64,000 nt of DNA from Maritalea porphyrae (GCF_027213965.1 NZ_JAPWGX010000005.1:124001-188000); one strand, 5' to 3'. Positions 26,738 to 35,923 are shown, counted from the stretch's first letter. The notes: generated from the letters alone by a model not told the origin. Numbers and translations are program-made.

Positions 26738-29215
26738 TTATTCAGCAGCAATATGGCCGCCATTAGCACCCGACTTGTTGGTTTTTGCAAGCTCATCCGG
26801 CGCAAAGTCATCAACCCGGATCACATTGTCCGTCGCTTCATCCGCTGCACGCAAGAGACCCGCCTCATTATGATTGATGATATTTTGTTCAACTGCATCA
26901 TCAATAGCGTCCCGATCAAGACGTCGCGAAATGATGCCTTTCTTGAGCGCACGGATAAATTTTTTCTCCGCATCAGCAGCTTCTTCAACCTTTTTGAGCG
27001 CATCTTCAAGAATGCCGGTGCGGTCTTCAGGATCAAAACTTACAAACAGGTCACGTGTGAAACGGTCACGCTGCTCTGAATGCATCAACATTGCTTTGGC
27101 CAATTTGTAATTTGCTCTATCGCCAGAAGGTTGGGCATAGGCGCCAAATGGAAACACCAAACGACGCATAACAAAAGTCATCACAGGGTTTGGGAAATTG
27201 GCAAACACTTGTTGAAAACTCGCCTCGATCGCCGCGATCCGATCTTGCACAATCGCTTCAACAACGGGCAGGTCTTCAGCTATTGCGCCGTCGTCCTCCC
27301 AACGTTTTAAAGTCGTCGACCACAAATATAGATCCGACAGAATATCCGCCATGCGGCCCGAGAGCATTTGCTTGCGTTTAATGTCACCGCCAAGCACCAC
27401 AACAACCCAGTCGCCCACCAGCGCAAAGCTTTGCGCGTAACGGTGTAACTGTTGATAATGCTTTTTCAATGGCCCTTGCGTTGGCGAGGATGCGAAGGCG
27501 CCCAAAGTGATATTGTGGAATAACGATCCCGCAATATTGCGCAGCATGAATGCAGTGTGACCAGCAAAGGCCTTATCAAAGGCTTTCAAGCCCTCTTTTG
27601 CGTTTTCGTCCTGTGCTGCTGAGATCTCGTTGTATAGGAACGGGTGAGCCCGCAATGCGCCTTGAGCGAAAGTAATCAAAGTGCGGGTGAGGATATTCGC
27701 CCCTTCAACAGTAATGGCCACAGGTACCGTTTGATAGGCTGAGAACAAATAGTTCGCGGGCCCGTCGCATACCGCGCGTCCGCCGTGGATATCCAACGCA
27801 TCATTCATCCGATCGCGCATGGCTTCAGTGGTACGATATTTAAGCAAAGCGGATATCACGGAGGGTTTTTGCCCCTCGTCAACCATGGCAGCGGTTACCG
27901 CGCGGGAACCTTCATACATGTAAGCGTCTTTTACGATCCGTGAAAGTGGCTCTGCAACGCCTTCCATCACCCCCACAGGGATTGAAAACTGGCGGCGAAT
28001 GCGCGCATAGGCGCTGGTTACTCGCAACGCTTGTTTGATCGAAACGGTTCCAATTGCAGGCAAAGAGATCGCCCGACCTGTTGACAAACACTCCATCAAC
28101 ATGCGCCAACCCTGGCCGCAATATTCGGTACCACCAATAATCCAGTCAAGCGGAATGAACACATCTTTGCCGCTATTTGGCCCATTCATAAAGGCTGAGC
28201 GCGCGGGATAATGTCGCCGCCCAATTTCAACGCCTTTGTGGTTGGTGGGGATCAAACCCAAGGTAATGCCAACATCTGTGCCTTTGCCCAAAAGATTATC
28301 TGGATCATAAAGATTAAATGCTAAGCCAAGTAAGGTCGCAACTGGTCCGAGCGTAATATAACGCTTGTCCCAATTCAGCTTGACGCCCAAGACTTCTTTA
28401 CCTTCGTGCTCACCATAACAAACAACACCAGAATCGCGCATACCCGCAGCGTCAGAACCGGCGTGTGGACCCGTCAATGCAAAGCATGGCACTTCCAAAC
28501 CATTGGCCAAGCGCTCAAGATACTTTTCTTTTTGAGCAGGCGCTCCATATTTTTCGAGCAGTTCGCCCGGCCCCAAAGAATTGGGTACCATGACAGAAAT
28601 GCCGGCGGCGATGGAGCGACAAGCCACTTTGGACACAATCATCGACTGCGCCTGCGCAGAGAAACCCAGTCCACCGTGATCCTTGGAAATCAGCATGCCA
28701 AGGAACTTATTCTCTTTAAGATAGGTCCAAACATGTTCGGGCATATCGGCCCGATTGTTGCGAGTGTCCCAATCATCGATCATGGCACAAACTTCTTCCG
28801 CAGGGCCATCCATAAAGGCTTGCTCTTCGGCTGAAAGAACTGGCTTGTGAATATCAAGCAGCTTGTTCCATTTTGGCTGCCCCGAAAATAATTCCGCATC
28901 CCACCCAACCGTTCCTGCATCCAAAGCCTCTTGCTCTGTACGCGAAACCTTAGGCAGAATTTTCTTCACTGCTCCATAAATCGGGGCCGTAATCAGCAGA
29001 CGGCGAATAAATGGCACCGACAAGATGACCATCAAAACGCCCGGAATATATAGAAGCGAACCAACGCCCAGCGGCGCAAAACCCGCACCGACCAGCATCT
29101 GCCAAACGGCAGCAAAGCCGAGCGCAACCAGCCCCCAGACCACCAGCTTTACTTCAAACAAAGCCAAAGCGTAAAATGCGGCTAAACCTGCTATAATAAG
29201 AAAAAGCGCCATCAT
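26738..29215 (-). CDS. fadE: Acyl-CoA dehydrogenase FadE
   Basis: First oxidation step of beta-oxidation, acyl-CoA to enoyl-CoA with FAD. An 825-residue membrane-anchored form: residues 1-75 contain two to three hydrophobic segments, then the acyl-CoA dehydrogenase fold with CFALTGPHAGSDA and GRAISLPAIGTVS, and the C-terminal DUF1974 region characteristic of FadE. Two adjacent ATGs (29215, 29212) follow AGGAGG; the second has the better spacing. It is first gene of the operon, divergent from fadD, with two ACGTTAACGT palindromes in the gap that probably control both sides. Confidence 0.94.
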   Translation of the reverse strand: MMALFLIIAGLAAFYALALFEVKLVVWGLVALGFAAVWQMLVGAGFAPLGVGSLLYIPGVLMVILSVPFIRRLLITAPIYGAVKKILPKVSRTEQEALDAGTVGWDAELFSGQPKWNKLLDIHKPVLSAEEQAFMDGPAEEVCAMIDDWDTRNNRADMPEHVWTYLKENKFLGMLISKDHGGLGFSAQAQSMIVSKVACRSIAAGISVMVPNSLGPGELLEKYGAPAQKEKYLERLANGLEVPCFALTGPHAGSDAAGMRDSGVVCYGEHEGKEVLGVKLNWDKRYITLGPVATLLGLAFNLYDPDNLLGKGTDVGITLGLIPTNHKGVEIGRRHYPARSAFMNGPNSGKDVFIPLDWIIGGTEYCGQGWRMLMECLSTGRAISLPAIGTVSIKQALRVTSAYARIRRQFSIPVGVMEGVAEPLSRIVKDAYMYEGSRAVTAAMVDEGQKPSVISALLKYRTTEAMRDRMNDALDIHGGRAVCDGPANYLFSAYQTVPVAITVEGANILTRTLITFAQGALRAHPFLYNEISAAQDENAKEGLKAFDKAFAGHTAFMLRNIAGSLFHNITLGAFASSPTQGPLKKHYQQLHRYAQSFALVGDWVVVVLGGDIKRKQMLSGRMADILSDLYLWSTTLKRWEDDGAIAEDLPVVEAIVQDRIAAIEASFQQVFANFPNPVMTFVMRRLVFPFGAYAQPSGDRANYKLAKAMLMHSEQRDRFTRDLFVSFDPEDRTGILEDALKKVEEAADAEKKFIRALKKGIISRRLDRDAIDDAVEQNIINHNEAGLLRAADEATDNVIRVDDFAPDELAKTNKSGANGGHIAAE

Positions 29216-29296
29216 TGCCTCCTGCTAGCGGCGTCGCCACACCAAGCAGCAAGCCACATACAACCATGATTTTAGTTCATTGCACATTGGCACAGA

Positions 29297-29312
29297 TATA
29301 CGTTAACGTCAA
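29297..29312. promoter_or_regulatory. LiuR/MerR-like operator, fadE-proximal copy
   Basis: TATACGTTAACGTCAA matches the palindrome at 29417-29432 in 14 of 16 positions and keeps the full ACGTTAACGT core. It is about 85 bp upstream of fadE, in the expected promoter region. Confidence 0.6.
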
Positions 29313-29415
29313 CACAATGACGATAAAGGCAAGAGCCTGAATTGCCTAACATTTGAAGGTGCTTAAGCGATCCACCACCCCTAAACTCGAAAATGTTTTT
29401 GCGGGACGTCGCTTA

Positions 29416-29433
29416 ATTGACGTTAACGTCAAT
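29416..29433. promoter_or_regulatory. LiuR/MerR-like operator, fadD-proximal copy
   Basis: ATTGACGTTAACGTCAAT is a perfect 18-bp palindrome about 40 bp before the fadD start. It resembles the published type of site for LiuR-like MerR regulators of acyl-CoA catabolism, and a MerR gene of that kind is the last gene of the fadD operon. Its centre is exactly 120 bp from the centre of the other copy. Confidence 0.7.
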
Positions 29434-29474
29434 ACATGCAATAGTTTTTGCAACCAAATTAAGGGGAGTGGGAA

Positions 29475-31193
29475 ATGGGAACAAAATCAGCAACGCACAA
29501 GCCGTATCAACCTTGGATCGAAAACTATCCTGAAGGAATTGACTTTTACGCTCCGGTCGATACCACCCCTGTGCCCGAGCAAATCGATGCGTCTGTCAAG
29601 AAACACGCAAACAGGGTCGCCCTTGATTTCCTTGGCAAAGAAACAACGTTCGCAGAACTTGGCGAAGCGATTGATCAAATGGCGGGCGCTTTGCAAAAGC
29701 AAATGGGCATCAAAAAAGGCGACAGGGTCGCCCTTCTCATGCCAAACAGCCATTTCTTTCCGATCGCTTATTATGCCGCACTAAAAATTGGCGCAACAAT
29801 CGTCAATTGCAACCCGCTATATACTGTCCCCGAACTTACCCATATTCTTAAAAACTCCAATTGCAAGGTCATCATCACCCTTGATTTGGCACTCACATTC
29901 GACAAAGCAGAAGCGCTTGCACAAGATAACTTGTGCGAAAAAATACTGGTTGCCCACTTCCCTAACGCGCTACCGACCTTAAAGAAGGTGCTTTATAAGC
30001 TTTTAAAGAGCAAGGATCTCGCCAATATAGCTGCTTCATCGCAAGCAGGTAAGACAGTTCATTGGGATGACTTGATGAACGCAGGTCACCTCCCAGACAA
30101 GGTTGCCCTAAGCGGCGATGATATGGCTGTGCTCCAATTTACGGGCGGCACCACCGGACTTCCCAAAGCCGCCGTACTCACCCACGCAAATATTGCGGCG
30201 AACTTGAGCCAGATCGACTTGTGGGGGCTTGATTTATTCAGGCCACCAGCCAGCCTGATCGCGGTTTTACCCTTCTTCCATATTTTTGCAATGACGGTGT
30301 GCATGAACACCCCATTGGTCAACGGGGTTAAAGTGGTCATGCTGCCGCGCTATGAAAAGCTCCCGCTGCTCAAATTAATTGTGCGCACCAAACCAACAAT
30401 CTTTCCAGCTGTTCCCACCCTTTCACACGCACTGGCTACAGCCCCAGAGCTAGACAAATATGACATTTCAAGCATTGAAATCGGCATTTCGGGCGGCGCA
30501 GCGCTGCCAAACGAAACAAAAATTGCTTTTGCCAAAGCAACCGGTGGCCGAATAGCTGAAGGGTACGGCCTAACCGAAACCGCACCGGTTTTGGCATGCT
30601 CACCACTCTATGGAACGAACAAAGAAAACTCCATCGGCCAACCCATGCCCGGCACGGACATTCAATTTGTCAGTGTTGAGGATCCTTCGGTATTTGTTGA
30701 ACCCGGCGAGCGCGGCGAGCTTGTTGCCAAGGGCCCTCAAATTATGCCTGGATATCTGGACAACCCTGAAGCAAACGCCGAGGCCTTTGTTAATGGCTAT
30801 TTCCGAACAGGCGATGTTGGGTACATTGACGAAGAGGGCTTTATCTTCATCGTCGACCGCATCAAAGACACCATCATTTGTTCTGGTTACAATGTTTACC
30901 CGCGCGCCATCGAAGACGCGCTTTACCACCACGATGCGGTTGATGAATGCAATGTCATCGGCGTTAAAGACGAATATCGAGGCGAAGCGCCAATTGCATT
31001 TGTGAAGCTGGTCAAAGGTACCACTGCAACCGAAGACGAACTGATGGCGTTCATCCAAACATATATATCCAAGATTGAAATGCCGCGTGAAATCATCTTC
31101 AAAGATGAGCTTCCCAAAACCCTTATTGGCAAGCTGTCGAAAAAAGAGCTACGCGAAGAATACCAAAAAATGTCGGATTCGAAGGCATCGTAA
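29475..31193 (+). CDS. fadD: Long-chain fatty acid-CoA ligase (FadD-like)
   Basis: Activates fatty acids to acyl-CoA with ATP, feeding beta-oxidation. The protein has 572 residues. AMP-binding motif LQFTGGTTGLPKAAVLTH, the GYGLTETAPV motif, the hinge YFRTGDVGYIDEEGFIFIVDR and the C-terminal catalytic Lys motif KTLIGKLSKKEL are present. ATG 29475 has AAGGGGAG upstream. The stop codon overlaps the start of the downstream merR gene (TAATG), so the two are translationally coupled. It is divergent from fadE-fadJ-fadI. Confidence 0.94.
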   Translation: MGTKSATHKPYQPWIENYPEGIDFYAPVDTTPVPEQIDASVKKHANRVALDFLGKETTFAELGEAIDQMAGALQKQMGIKKGDRVALLMPNSHFFPIAYYAALKIGATIVNCNPLYTVPELTHILKNSNCKVIITLDLALTFDKAEALAQDNLCEKILVAHFPNALPTLKKVLYKLLKSKDLANIAASSQAGKTVHWDDLMNAGHLPDKVALSGDDMAVLQFTGGTTGLPKAAVLTHANIAANLSQIDLWGLDLFRPPASLIAVLPFFHIFAMTVCMNTPLVNGVKVVMLPRYEKLPLLKLIVRTKPTIFPAVPTLSHALATAPELDKYDISSIEIGISGGAALPNETKIAFAKATGGRIAEGYGLTETAPVLACSPLYGTNKENSIGQPMPGTDIQFVSVEDPSVFVEPGERGELVAKGPQIMPGYLDNPEANAEAFVNGYFRTGDVGYIDEEGFIFIVDRIKDTIICSGYNVYPRAIEDALYHHDAVDECNVIGVKDEYRGEAPIAFVKLVKGTTATEDELMAFIQTYISKIEMPREIIFKDELPKTLIGKLSKKELREEYQKMSDSKAS

Positions 31194-31606
31194 TGGATAG
31201 AATACTGGAAAAACCAGCCGAAAAGAAACAAGATCTGTTTTCAATTGCTGAACTCGCCGACGAGTTCAGCATTTCCACCCGAACAATTCGATTCTATGAG
31301 TCTAAAGGCCTCATCATTCCCGACCGTGTGGGGACCACACGGGTATTTCGCCGCCGCGACCGCACCCGCTTACTGCTCATACTGCGCGGCAAAAGGCTTG
31401 GATTTTCACTGAGTGAAATATCCGATTACCTCGAGCTCTATGACGCCGACAACACCCAAGCAACACAAACCCAGCATTTGCTGGAGCGGGTCAATTCAAG
31501 ACTATCGATGCTGCGCGCCCAAAAAGAAGATTTGGAAATAGCGGTCAAAGAACTTGAGGCCATGCAAGAATACGCTCTTCAGCAACTAGAAAAGCAAACA
31601 AGCTAA
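31193..31606 (+). CDS. MerR family regulator of fatty-acid/acyl-CoA catabolism (LiuR-like)
   Basis: A 137-residue regulator: winged helix at about 17-85 (SIAELADEFSISTRTIRFYESKGL, then GTTRVFRRRDRTRL), followed by a long coiled coil (RVNSRLSMLRAQKEDLEIAVKEL). There is no metal-binding cysteine. Genomic coupling to fadD, and the palindromes in the fadE-fadD gap, point to local control of beta-oxidation with an acyl-CoA as likely signal; this is inference from LiuR-type family members. The stop overlaps the convergent gene on the minus strand by 4 bp. Confidence 0.88.
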   Translation: MDRILEKPAEKKQDLFSIAELADEFSISTRTIRFYESKGLIIPDRVGTTRVFRRRDRTRLLLILRGKRLGFSLSEISDYLELYDADNTQATQTQHLLERVNSRLSMLRAQKEDLEIAVKELEAMQEYALQQLEKQTS

Positions 31607-32193
31607 ATCGCTTTCAACCCATCTTGGGCAAATGCGGGCGGTTTATGATCAAAAACATCGACCACTTCAACGCCCTTAAACACATCACGCCGGACAGACA
31701 GGCACTTATAAGGGGCAAGCCCATTCCGCTTTTCGTGCTGTTGGGTTTGTGAACCAAAGAAGTTTCGTCGATCAGGGCCGAAATAGTCGGCGGTTTCATA
31801 GTATTTGATGACATTGTTCAGCTGTCGTTTTGCGCGCGTACGCAGCATATCAAAAGTACATGGGAATTGAACAATGTCGTCAAATCCAATACCGATATAC
31901 TGCCGCAGCTCCTCTTTTGAGATCTCTTTTGCCATCAATATGATTGGCGAAAATCGAACATCATCGTCTTTGTAGGTTCGAATTGCATTGATCGCCGCGC
32001 GGATTTGAACGACCTGACTGGACTGCGAAAAGAAACAATAATTGATGTGATGTCTGGAGATCGCCTGCTCAAGCGATTCAAAGTCGTTAACGCAAAATGT
32101 ACGCATAAAGCCGATCGAGATTAGGTTGGCGCAAAACGCCTCCGACCACCGTCCATCTGCTGAAAATACTAACGCACTACATCTATTGAGCAT
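31603..32193 (-). CDS. Receiver-like protein without phospho-acceptor Asp
   Basis: A 196-residue cytoplasmic protein. Residues 1-125 have the alternating beta/alpha pattern of a CheY-like receiver (CSALVFSADG, NYCFFSQSS, SPIILMAKE, DDIVQFPCTF), but where the phosphorylated Asp is expected after beta-3 the sequence reads CFFSQSS, and the N-terminal acidic pocket is absent. The C-terminal part contains YFGPDRRNFFG, a motif I have seen in alphaproteobacterial receiver proteins, then a less structured tail. It is therefore a pseudo-receiver candidate working by protein contact, not phosphorylation. ATG 32193 is used; TTG 32199 would add two residues. It stands alone, convergent with merR. Confidence 0.72.
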   Translation of the reverse strand: MLNRCSALVFSADGRWSEAFCANLISIGFMRTFCVNDFESLEQAISRHHINYCFFSQSSQVVQIRAAINAIRTYKDDDVRFSPIILMAKEISKEELRQYIGIGFDDIVQFPCTFDMLRTRAKRQLNNVIKYYETADYFGPDRRNFFGSQTQQHEKRNGLAPYKCLSVRRDVFKGVEVVDVFDHKPPAFAQDGLKAI

Positions 32194-32199
32194 GATCAA

Positions 32200-32410
32200 A
32201 TACTTAAAAGTTACAAACGAAGACTAGCAGCTCCGCCTAAACTTTTAGTAAATTGTTGATGAAACCAATTATTGAGCAACAAATCAATTTGTCGATTTTC
32301 CACAAACCGATCAACCAGTGCAAAGCGCATCAGGGTACGAAACACACAACGGCGCGAAACAGGCAGATGCCCATTAAGAAACAAATCAAGATGAATAGAA
32401 GGGGAATGGA
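32200..32410. other. Intergenic region between receiver-like gene and tRNA-Val
   Basis: A+T-rich, no convincing gene, terminator or repeat. An apparent minus-strand reading frame here runs through the tRNA gene and is not believed. Confidence 0.4.
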
Positions 32411-32485
32411 TGGTGGGCGTAACTGGGATTGAACCAGTGACCCCTACAATGTCAATGTAGTGCTCTCCCGCTGAGCTATACGCCC
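32411..32485 (-). tRNA. tRNA-Val (anticodon GAC)
   Basis: The minus strand folds as a full cloverleaf: acceptor GGGCGTA/TACGCCC, D-arm GCTC/GAGC, anticodon stem CTACA/TGTAG with loop TTGACAT (anticodon GAC, reading GUC and GUU), five-base variable loop, T-arm ACTGG/CCAGT with loop TTCAATC, discriminator A and an encoded CCA at 32411-32413. The body without CCA is 72 bases. Confidence 0.97.
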
Positions 32486-32511
32486 ATCCGTGCAATCAAG
32501 ATTGCTGGGGT

Positions 32512-32541
32512 GATAGACCATAAAACCACAATGCGGGTCAA
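32512..32541 (-). promoter_or_regulatory. Candidate promoter of tRNA-Val
   Basis: On the minus strand TTGACC (32541-32536) and TCTATC (32517-32512) are separated by 18 bp and lie about 27 bp upstream of the tRNA 5' end. The -35 is good, the -10 weak. Confidence 0.45.
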
Positions 32542-32651
32542 TAGCTATTTGTCCAAAATTTGGCATTCCCTGCCCGGGCGCAATTGCGACCTAGACATAT
32601 TGCGCATCGCTTTGCATACTCGCTGCAATATTTGCCGCAACAGGATAGCTA

Positions 32652-33518
32652 ATGCCACTAAGCACAACACAAATTGCTCGGTCGATGATGCAGGCGCAAC
32701 GCAACAAACTCGCATTGCCCACACTCGCCGCCTCATTGTTGTTGTTGGCACTTTTTGCATTGGCAATAGGCGGTTATCTTATGAGTTACATCCCACTTTG
32801 GGCGGCAAGCCTATTGTCATTTTTTGCCATACATATGAGCTTTGCCGTTGCTCATGAAGCAACCCATAAAACCATTTCAAATCGCTCAAACGCTTGGCTA
32901 GATCAGCTGTTAGGCACCTTGCATGGCTGGCTGCTCGTTTATGACTTTCCCACATTCAAGTTTTTACACCTACGCCACCACGCCAACACCAACGACCCCG
33001 AACACGACCCTGATTACTGGCTTCAAAACGTCTCGATCCCCAAAGGTCTGTTTCTAGGACTGTTCGTCCCCCTTCACTATTTGCGCATGTTTGTCATTGC
33101 AGACAAAAAACACGCAATCTCAAAGACATTCGCAACATCGAGCTATATTCGTATCGGCTTGATCATTGCGGTATTAATGATTTTGCTGATCATGTTTCCG
33201 GTGCAAACCTTCTTCTTATGGCTAGCCCCCGCATCTATTGCTTCTTCCGCTATCGCTGTCTCACATAGAATTTTACACACCATTGAACAGACATCTGATC
33301 GCAAAAAGACCACACTGATCGTGCGCGGAGAACGATTTTGGGAATATATCGTTAGCCCATTTTTTTGGCTGAATAACCATCACTTTTTACACCACGAGTA
33401 TCCAAAATTGCCCTGCTACACCCACGAAAGCCTTTTCGCGCAAACCCAAAACCAACTGAAAAAAGATGGTGTGCAGGTGCGAACAATTGGTGCTCACACA
33501 ACCCCAAGCGCGAAATGA
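32652..33518 (+). CDS. Membrane fatty acid desaturase/hydroxylase family protein
   Basis: A 288-residue integral membrane di-iron enzyme. The three histidine boxes are HEATHK (about 75-79), HLRHH (about 111-115) and HHFLHHEYP (about 250-257), separated by pairs of hydrophobic segments as in the fatty acid desaturase superfamily, which also holds beta-carotene hydroxylases/ketolases. The substrate cannot be decided from sequence. ATG 32652 has AGGA six bases upstream. The stop overlaps the start of the following hydrolase gene by 4 bp, so the two are co-expressed and may act on the same lipid. Confidence 0.88.
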   Translation: MPLSTTQIARSMMQAQRNKLALPTLAASLLLLALFALAIGGYLMSYIPLWAASLLSFFAIHMSFAVAHEATHKTISNRSNAWLDQLLGTLHGWLLVYDFPTFKFLHLRHHANTNDPEHDPDYWLQNVSIPKGLFLGLFVPLHYLRMFVIADKKHAISKTFATSSYIRIGLIIAVLMILLIMFPVQTFFLWLAPASIASSAIAVSHRILHTIEQTSDRKKTTLIVRGERFWEYIVSPFFWLNNHHFLHHEYPKLPCYTHESLFAQTQNQLKKDGVQVRTIGAHTTPSAK

Positions 33519-34453
33519 TGGAGCAGTCCCTTCTTCGCACTACCAAAATTGATACGTGGCGCAACCAATCTCACCCTTTGCCCAAAAATTCAGTTTACCG
33601 TTCGATTGGAGGGCGAGAGGAATTTCAGGCCTATTATGATAAATCTTTGAGTTTGTTGGATGGGGATGTTGAAACAAGCGTGCTCGCCACATCCTTTGGC
33701 ACCACCCATGTTACCAGCATGGGCAATCGCCAAGCAAAGCCACTCTTAATACTACCCGGCATGTCCATTACCGGCCCAATGATGCTCAACTTCTTTGCCT
33801 ATCTGGCTAAAGACCATTGGTTGATCGCGCCGGACCTAATCGGCCAGCCGGGCCGCTCTGCTGACGTGCCTTTCACTATGAAAAACAACGCCTACGGCAA
33901 ATGGCTCATAGAGCTGATGGATCAGCTGCATCTTGAAAAGGCAGATATTGCTGGGGCCAGCTTTGGGGGTTCAATCGCACTAGAAATGCTCAAACTCGCC
34001 CCAAAGCGGGTCGACAAACTTGCGCTTGTTGTCACCGCAGGTGTTACGCCCAAATTGCCCTACATCAAGATTTACGCCAAGCTCTTGCTCTCCTGGCTCG
34101 CCTATCGTTTTGTTCCAAATAAAGCAATCTTACCCACAATAGCCCGTCCATTGTCGCGCCATTTGACGCCGGACAACATTGACTATCTTGACATCATAAT
34201 TCGCCAAACCGCCTTTTGGCGACATCGGCCAGCTGGACCATTCTTTAAAAATGATATGCCCAAAGATATGGCGCCGGTTTTTATTGTCTTCGCCCGAAAC
34301 GACATTATGTTCCCATACGATAAAACACGTGCCCACGCAGAGCGCATCTTGAACATCGGAATTGAATTTGTGCTTGAAGAAAGCGCCCACATGCCTGGCG
34401 ACAAAGAAATGGCCCCTATCCACAAAGAGATAGAGGCCTATTTCAAAACCTAG
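33515..34453 (+). CDS. Alpha/beta hydrolase
   Basis: A 312-residue cytoplasmic serine hydrolase fold. The nucleophile elbow is GASFGG (Ser about 149), the oxyanion region is LILPGMSITG, the acid is probably the D in VFARNDIMFP, and the catalytic His lies in ESAHMPG near the C-terminus. It is coupled to the desaturase gene (ATGA overlap). Substrate unknown; an esterase or lipase-like activity linked to lipid modification is a guess from context. Confidence 0.86.
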   Translation: MMEQSLLRTTKIDTWRNQSHPLPKNSVYRSIGGREEFQAYYDKSLSLLDGDVETSVLATSFGTTHVTSMGNRQAKPLLILPGMSITGPMMLNFFAYLAKDHWLIAPDLIGQPGRSADVPFTMKNNAYGKWLIELMDQLHLEKADIAGASFGGSIALEMLKLAPKRVDKLALVVTAGVTPKLPYIKIYAKLLLSWLAYRFVPNKAILPTIARPLSRHLTPDNIDYLDIIIRQTAFWRHRPAGPFFKNDMPKDMAPVFIVFARNDIMFPYDKTRAHAERILNIGIEFVLEESAHMPGDKEMAPIHKEIEAYFKT

Positions 34454-34468
34454 AGAAATGAGCGAACA

Positions 34469-34828
34469 CTATGCGGCAAGCAAGCGTTCCACTTCATCAA
34501 CCAAATCTTTCAAATGAAATGGTTTTGACAAAACAGAGGCGTCTTTTGGTGCCTCGCTATCCGGGTTGAGCGCAACAGCAGCAAAACCGGTGATAAACAT
34601 CACCTTCAAATCCGGATCAAGTTCAGTGGCGCGACGGGCCAATTCAATCCCGTCCATTTCTGGCATCACAATGTCAGAAAGCAGCAACGTAAATGGCTCT
34701 TCACGCAAGCGCTCATAAGCCGAGCGTCCATTGTCGAATGCAACCACTTCATAACCGGCATTACCCAATGCGCGCGTTAAAAACTTGCGCATATCGTTAT
34801 CATCTTCAGCCAACAGAATTCGACGCAT
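34469..34828 (-). CDS. cpdR: Single-domain response regulator CpdR
   Basis: A 119-residue stand-alone receiver. Phospho-acceptor D52 in LLLSDIVMPEMDG; the stretch ELDPDLKVMFITGFAAVALNP and SKPFHLKDLV closely resembles the CpdR proteins I know from rhizobia and Caulobacter. In those bacteria unphosphorylated CpdR delivers ClpXP substrates (CtrA-pathway control) and is phosphorylated through CckA-ChpT. It ends in Ala-Ala. ATG 34828 is chosen because GGAGAGG lies about 9 bases upstream and MRRILLAEDD is the receiver start. It is divergent from the N-formylglutamate amidohydrolase gene, a conserved arrangement. Confidence 0.93.
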   Translation of the reverse strand: MRRILLAEDDNDMRKFLTRALGNAGYEVVAFDNGRSAYERLREEPFTLLLSDIVMPEMDGIELARRATELDPDLKVMFITGFAAVALNPDSEAPKDASVLSKPFHLKDLVDEVERLLAA

Positions 34829-35007
34829 CGAAAAAGCCTCTCCAAAAGCAATCAATTGATTCGGATTTTGCCTGTGTGTGGCCACAAACTCAAGCCAACA
34901 ACGTCACTATTTATTTCTGCACATCAAATCATCTTGTTCGGGTGGACTTCATAATCATTCTTCTACACAATGTGCTCTGGGGAACAGCACCGTAATTCGC
35001 GGAGAAC

Positions 35008-35892
35008 ATGTTGAAATCAGACTATTTTGACCGACCAGCTTTTGAAACAATCCGGCCGCGCGTTCAACGCGCCCCATTTGTTTTCAATTCACCCCATTCG
35101 GGCAGGGACTATCCAAAGCGCTTTGTGGATCAAACGCGACTAGATGAATTGAGCATTCGCCAATCTGAAGACGCATTTGTCGACGAATTGTTTGGCCGCG
35201 CGCCCAACTTTGGCGCCCCCTTATTGCGCGCTCACTTTCCACGCGCCTACTTGGATGTAAACAGAGAACCCTACGAGCTCGATCCGGTGATGTTTGAGGG
35301 CCAACTGCCTGACAATTACAATACAATGTCGCCACGGGTCGCTGCTGGCTTGGGGACCATTGCAAAAATTGTCGCTGAGAAGAAGCCCATATATCGCACT
35401 AAGCTCTCGCTAGCAGACGCACACATGCGCATTGAGGGCATTTACAAGCCCTACCACGCTGCCTTGCAAAACCTTTTGAGCCAAACCCTTGAAAACTTTG
35501 GCATTGCTGTTTTGATTGATTGCCATTCCATGCCGAATTTGGATAAACGCGGCAATGCCAGTGCACCAGACATTGTGCTGGGCGATCGTTTTGGCTCAAC
35601 CTGCCACCCAATGATTGCGGACCTGACCGATACACTATTTACAACGGCAGGCTTAAAAGTTGCGCGCAACCGTCCTTATGCTGGCGGTTTCACCACCAAG
35701 ACCTACGGCAAGCCTGGCAATAATGTCCATGCCCTGCAAATTGAAATAGGTCGGCATCTGTATATGAACGAAGTGACGTTAGAAAAAAGCGCAAACTTTG
35801 CGCATATGCAACAGCTCACTCATCAGCTTATTTCACTCTTGGTGCGACTGGATTTGCGCGAGTTCATTGACCAACCGCGCGCCGCCGAATAA
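35008..35892 (+). CDS. N-formylglutamate amidohydrolase family protein
   Basis: A 294-residue hydrolase of the HutG/FGase family: FNSPHSGRDYP near the N-terminus, DVNREPYELDP, a metal-binding segment VLIDCHSMPN, and LQIEIGRHLYMNE. Homologues split N-formylglutamate to glutamate and formate at the end of histidine degradation; other hut genes are absent here, so the physiological substrate is uncertain. ATG 35008 follows CGGAGAAC. It is divergent from cpdR and followed by the antisense small-RNA gene. Confidence 0.9.
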   Translation: MLKSDYFDRPAFETIRPRVQRAPFVFNSPHSGRDYPKRFVDQTRLDELSIRQSEDAFVDELFGRAPNFGAPLLRAHFPRAYLDVNREPYELDPVMFEGQLPDNYNTMSPRVAAGLGTIAKIVAEKKPIYRTKLSLADAHMRIEGIYKPYHAALQNLLSQTLENFGIAVLIDCHSMPNLDKRGNASAPDIVLGDRFGSTCHPMIADLTDTLFTTAGLKVARNRPYAGGFTTKTYGKPGNNVHALQIEIGRHLYMNEVTLEKSANFAHMQQLTHQLISLLVRLDLREFIDQPRAAE

Positions 35893-35923
35893 GCAAGAAC
35901 TCAAATATTTCAAATTTTTTCCG

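Noticed and set aside
32211-32495. Minus-strand reading frame of 94 codons
   Set aside because: It runs straight through the tRNA-Val gene; the apparent peptide is the usual tRNA-derived artefact.
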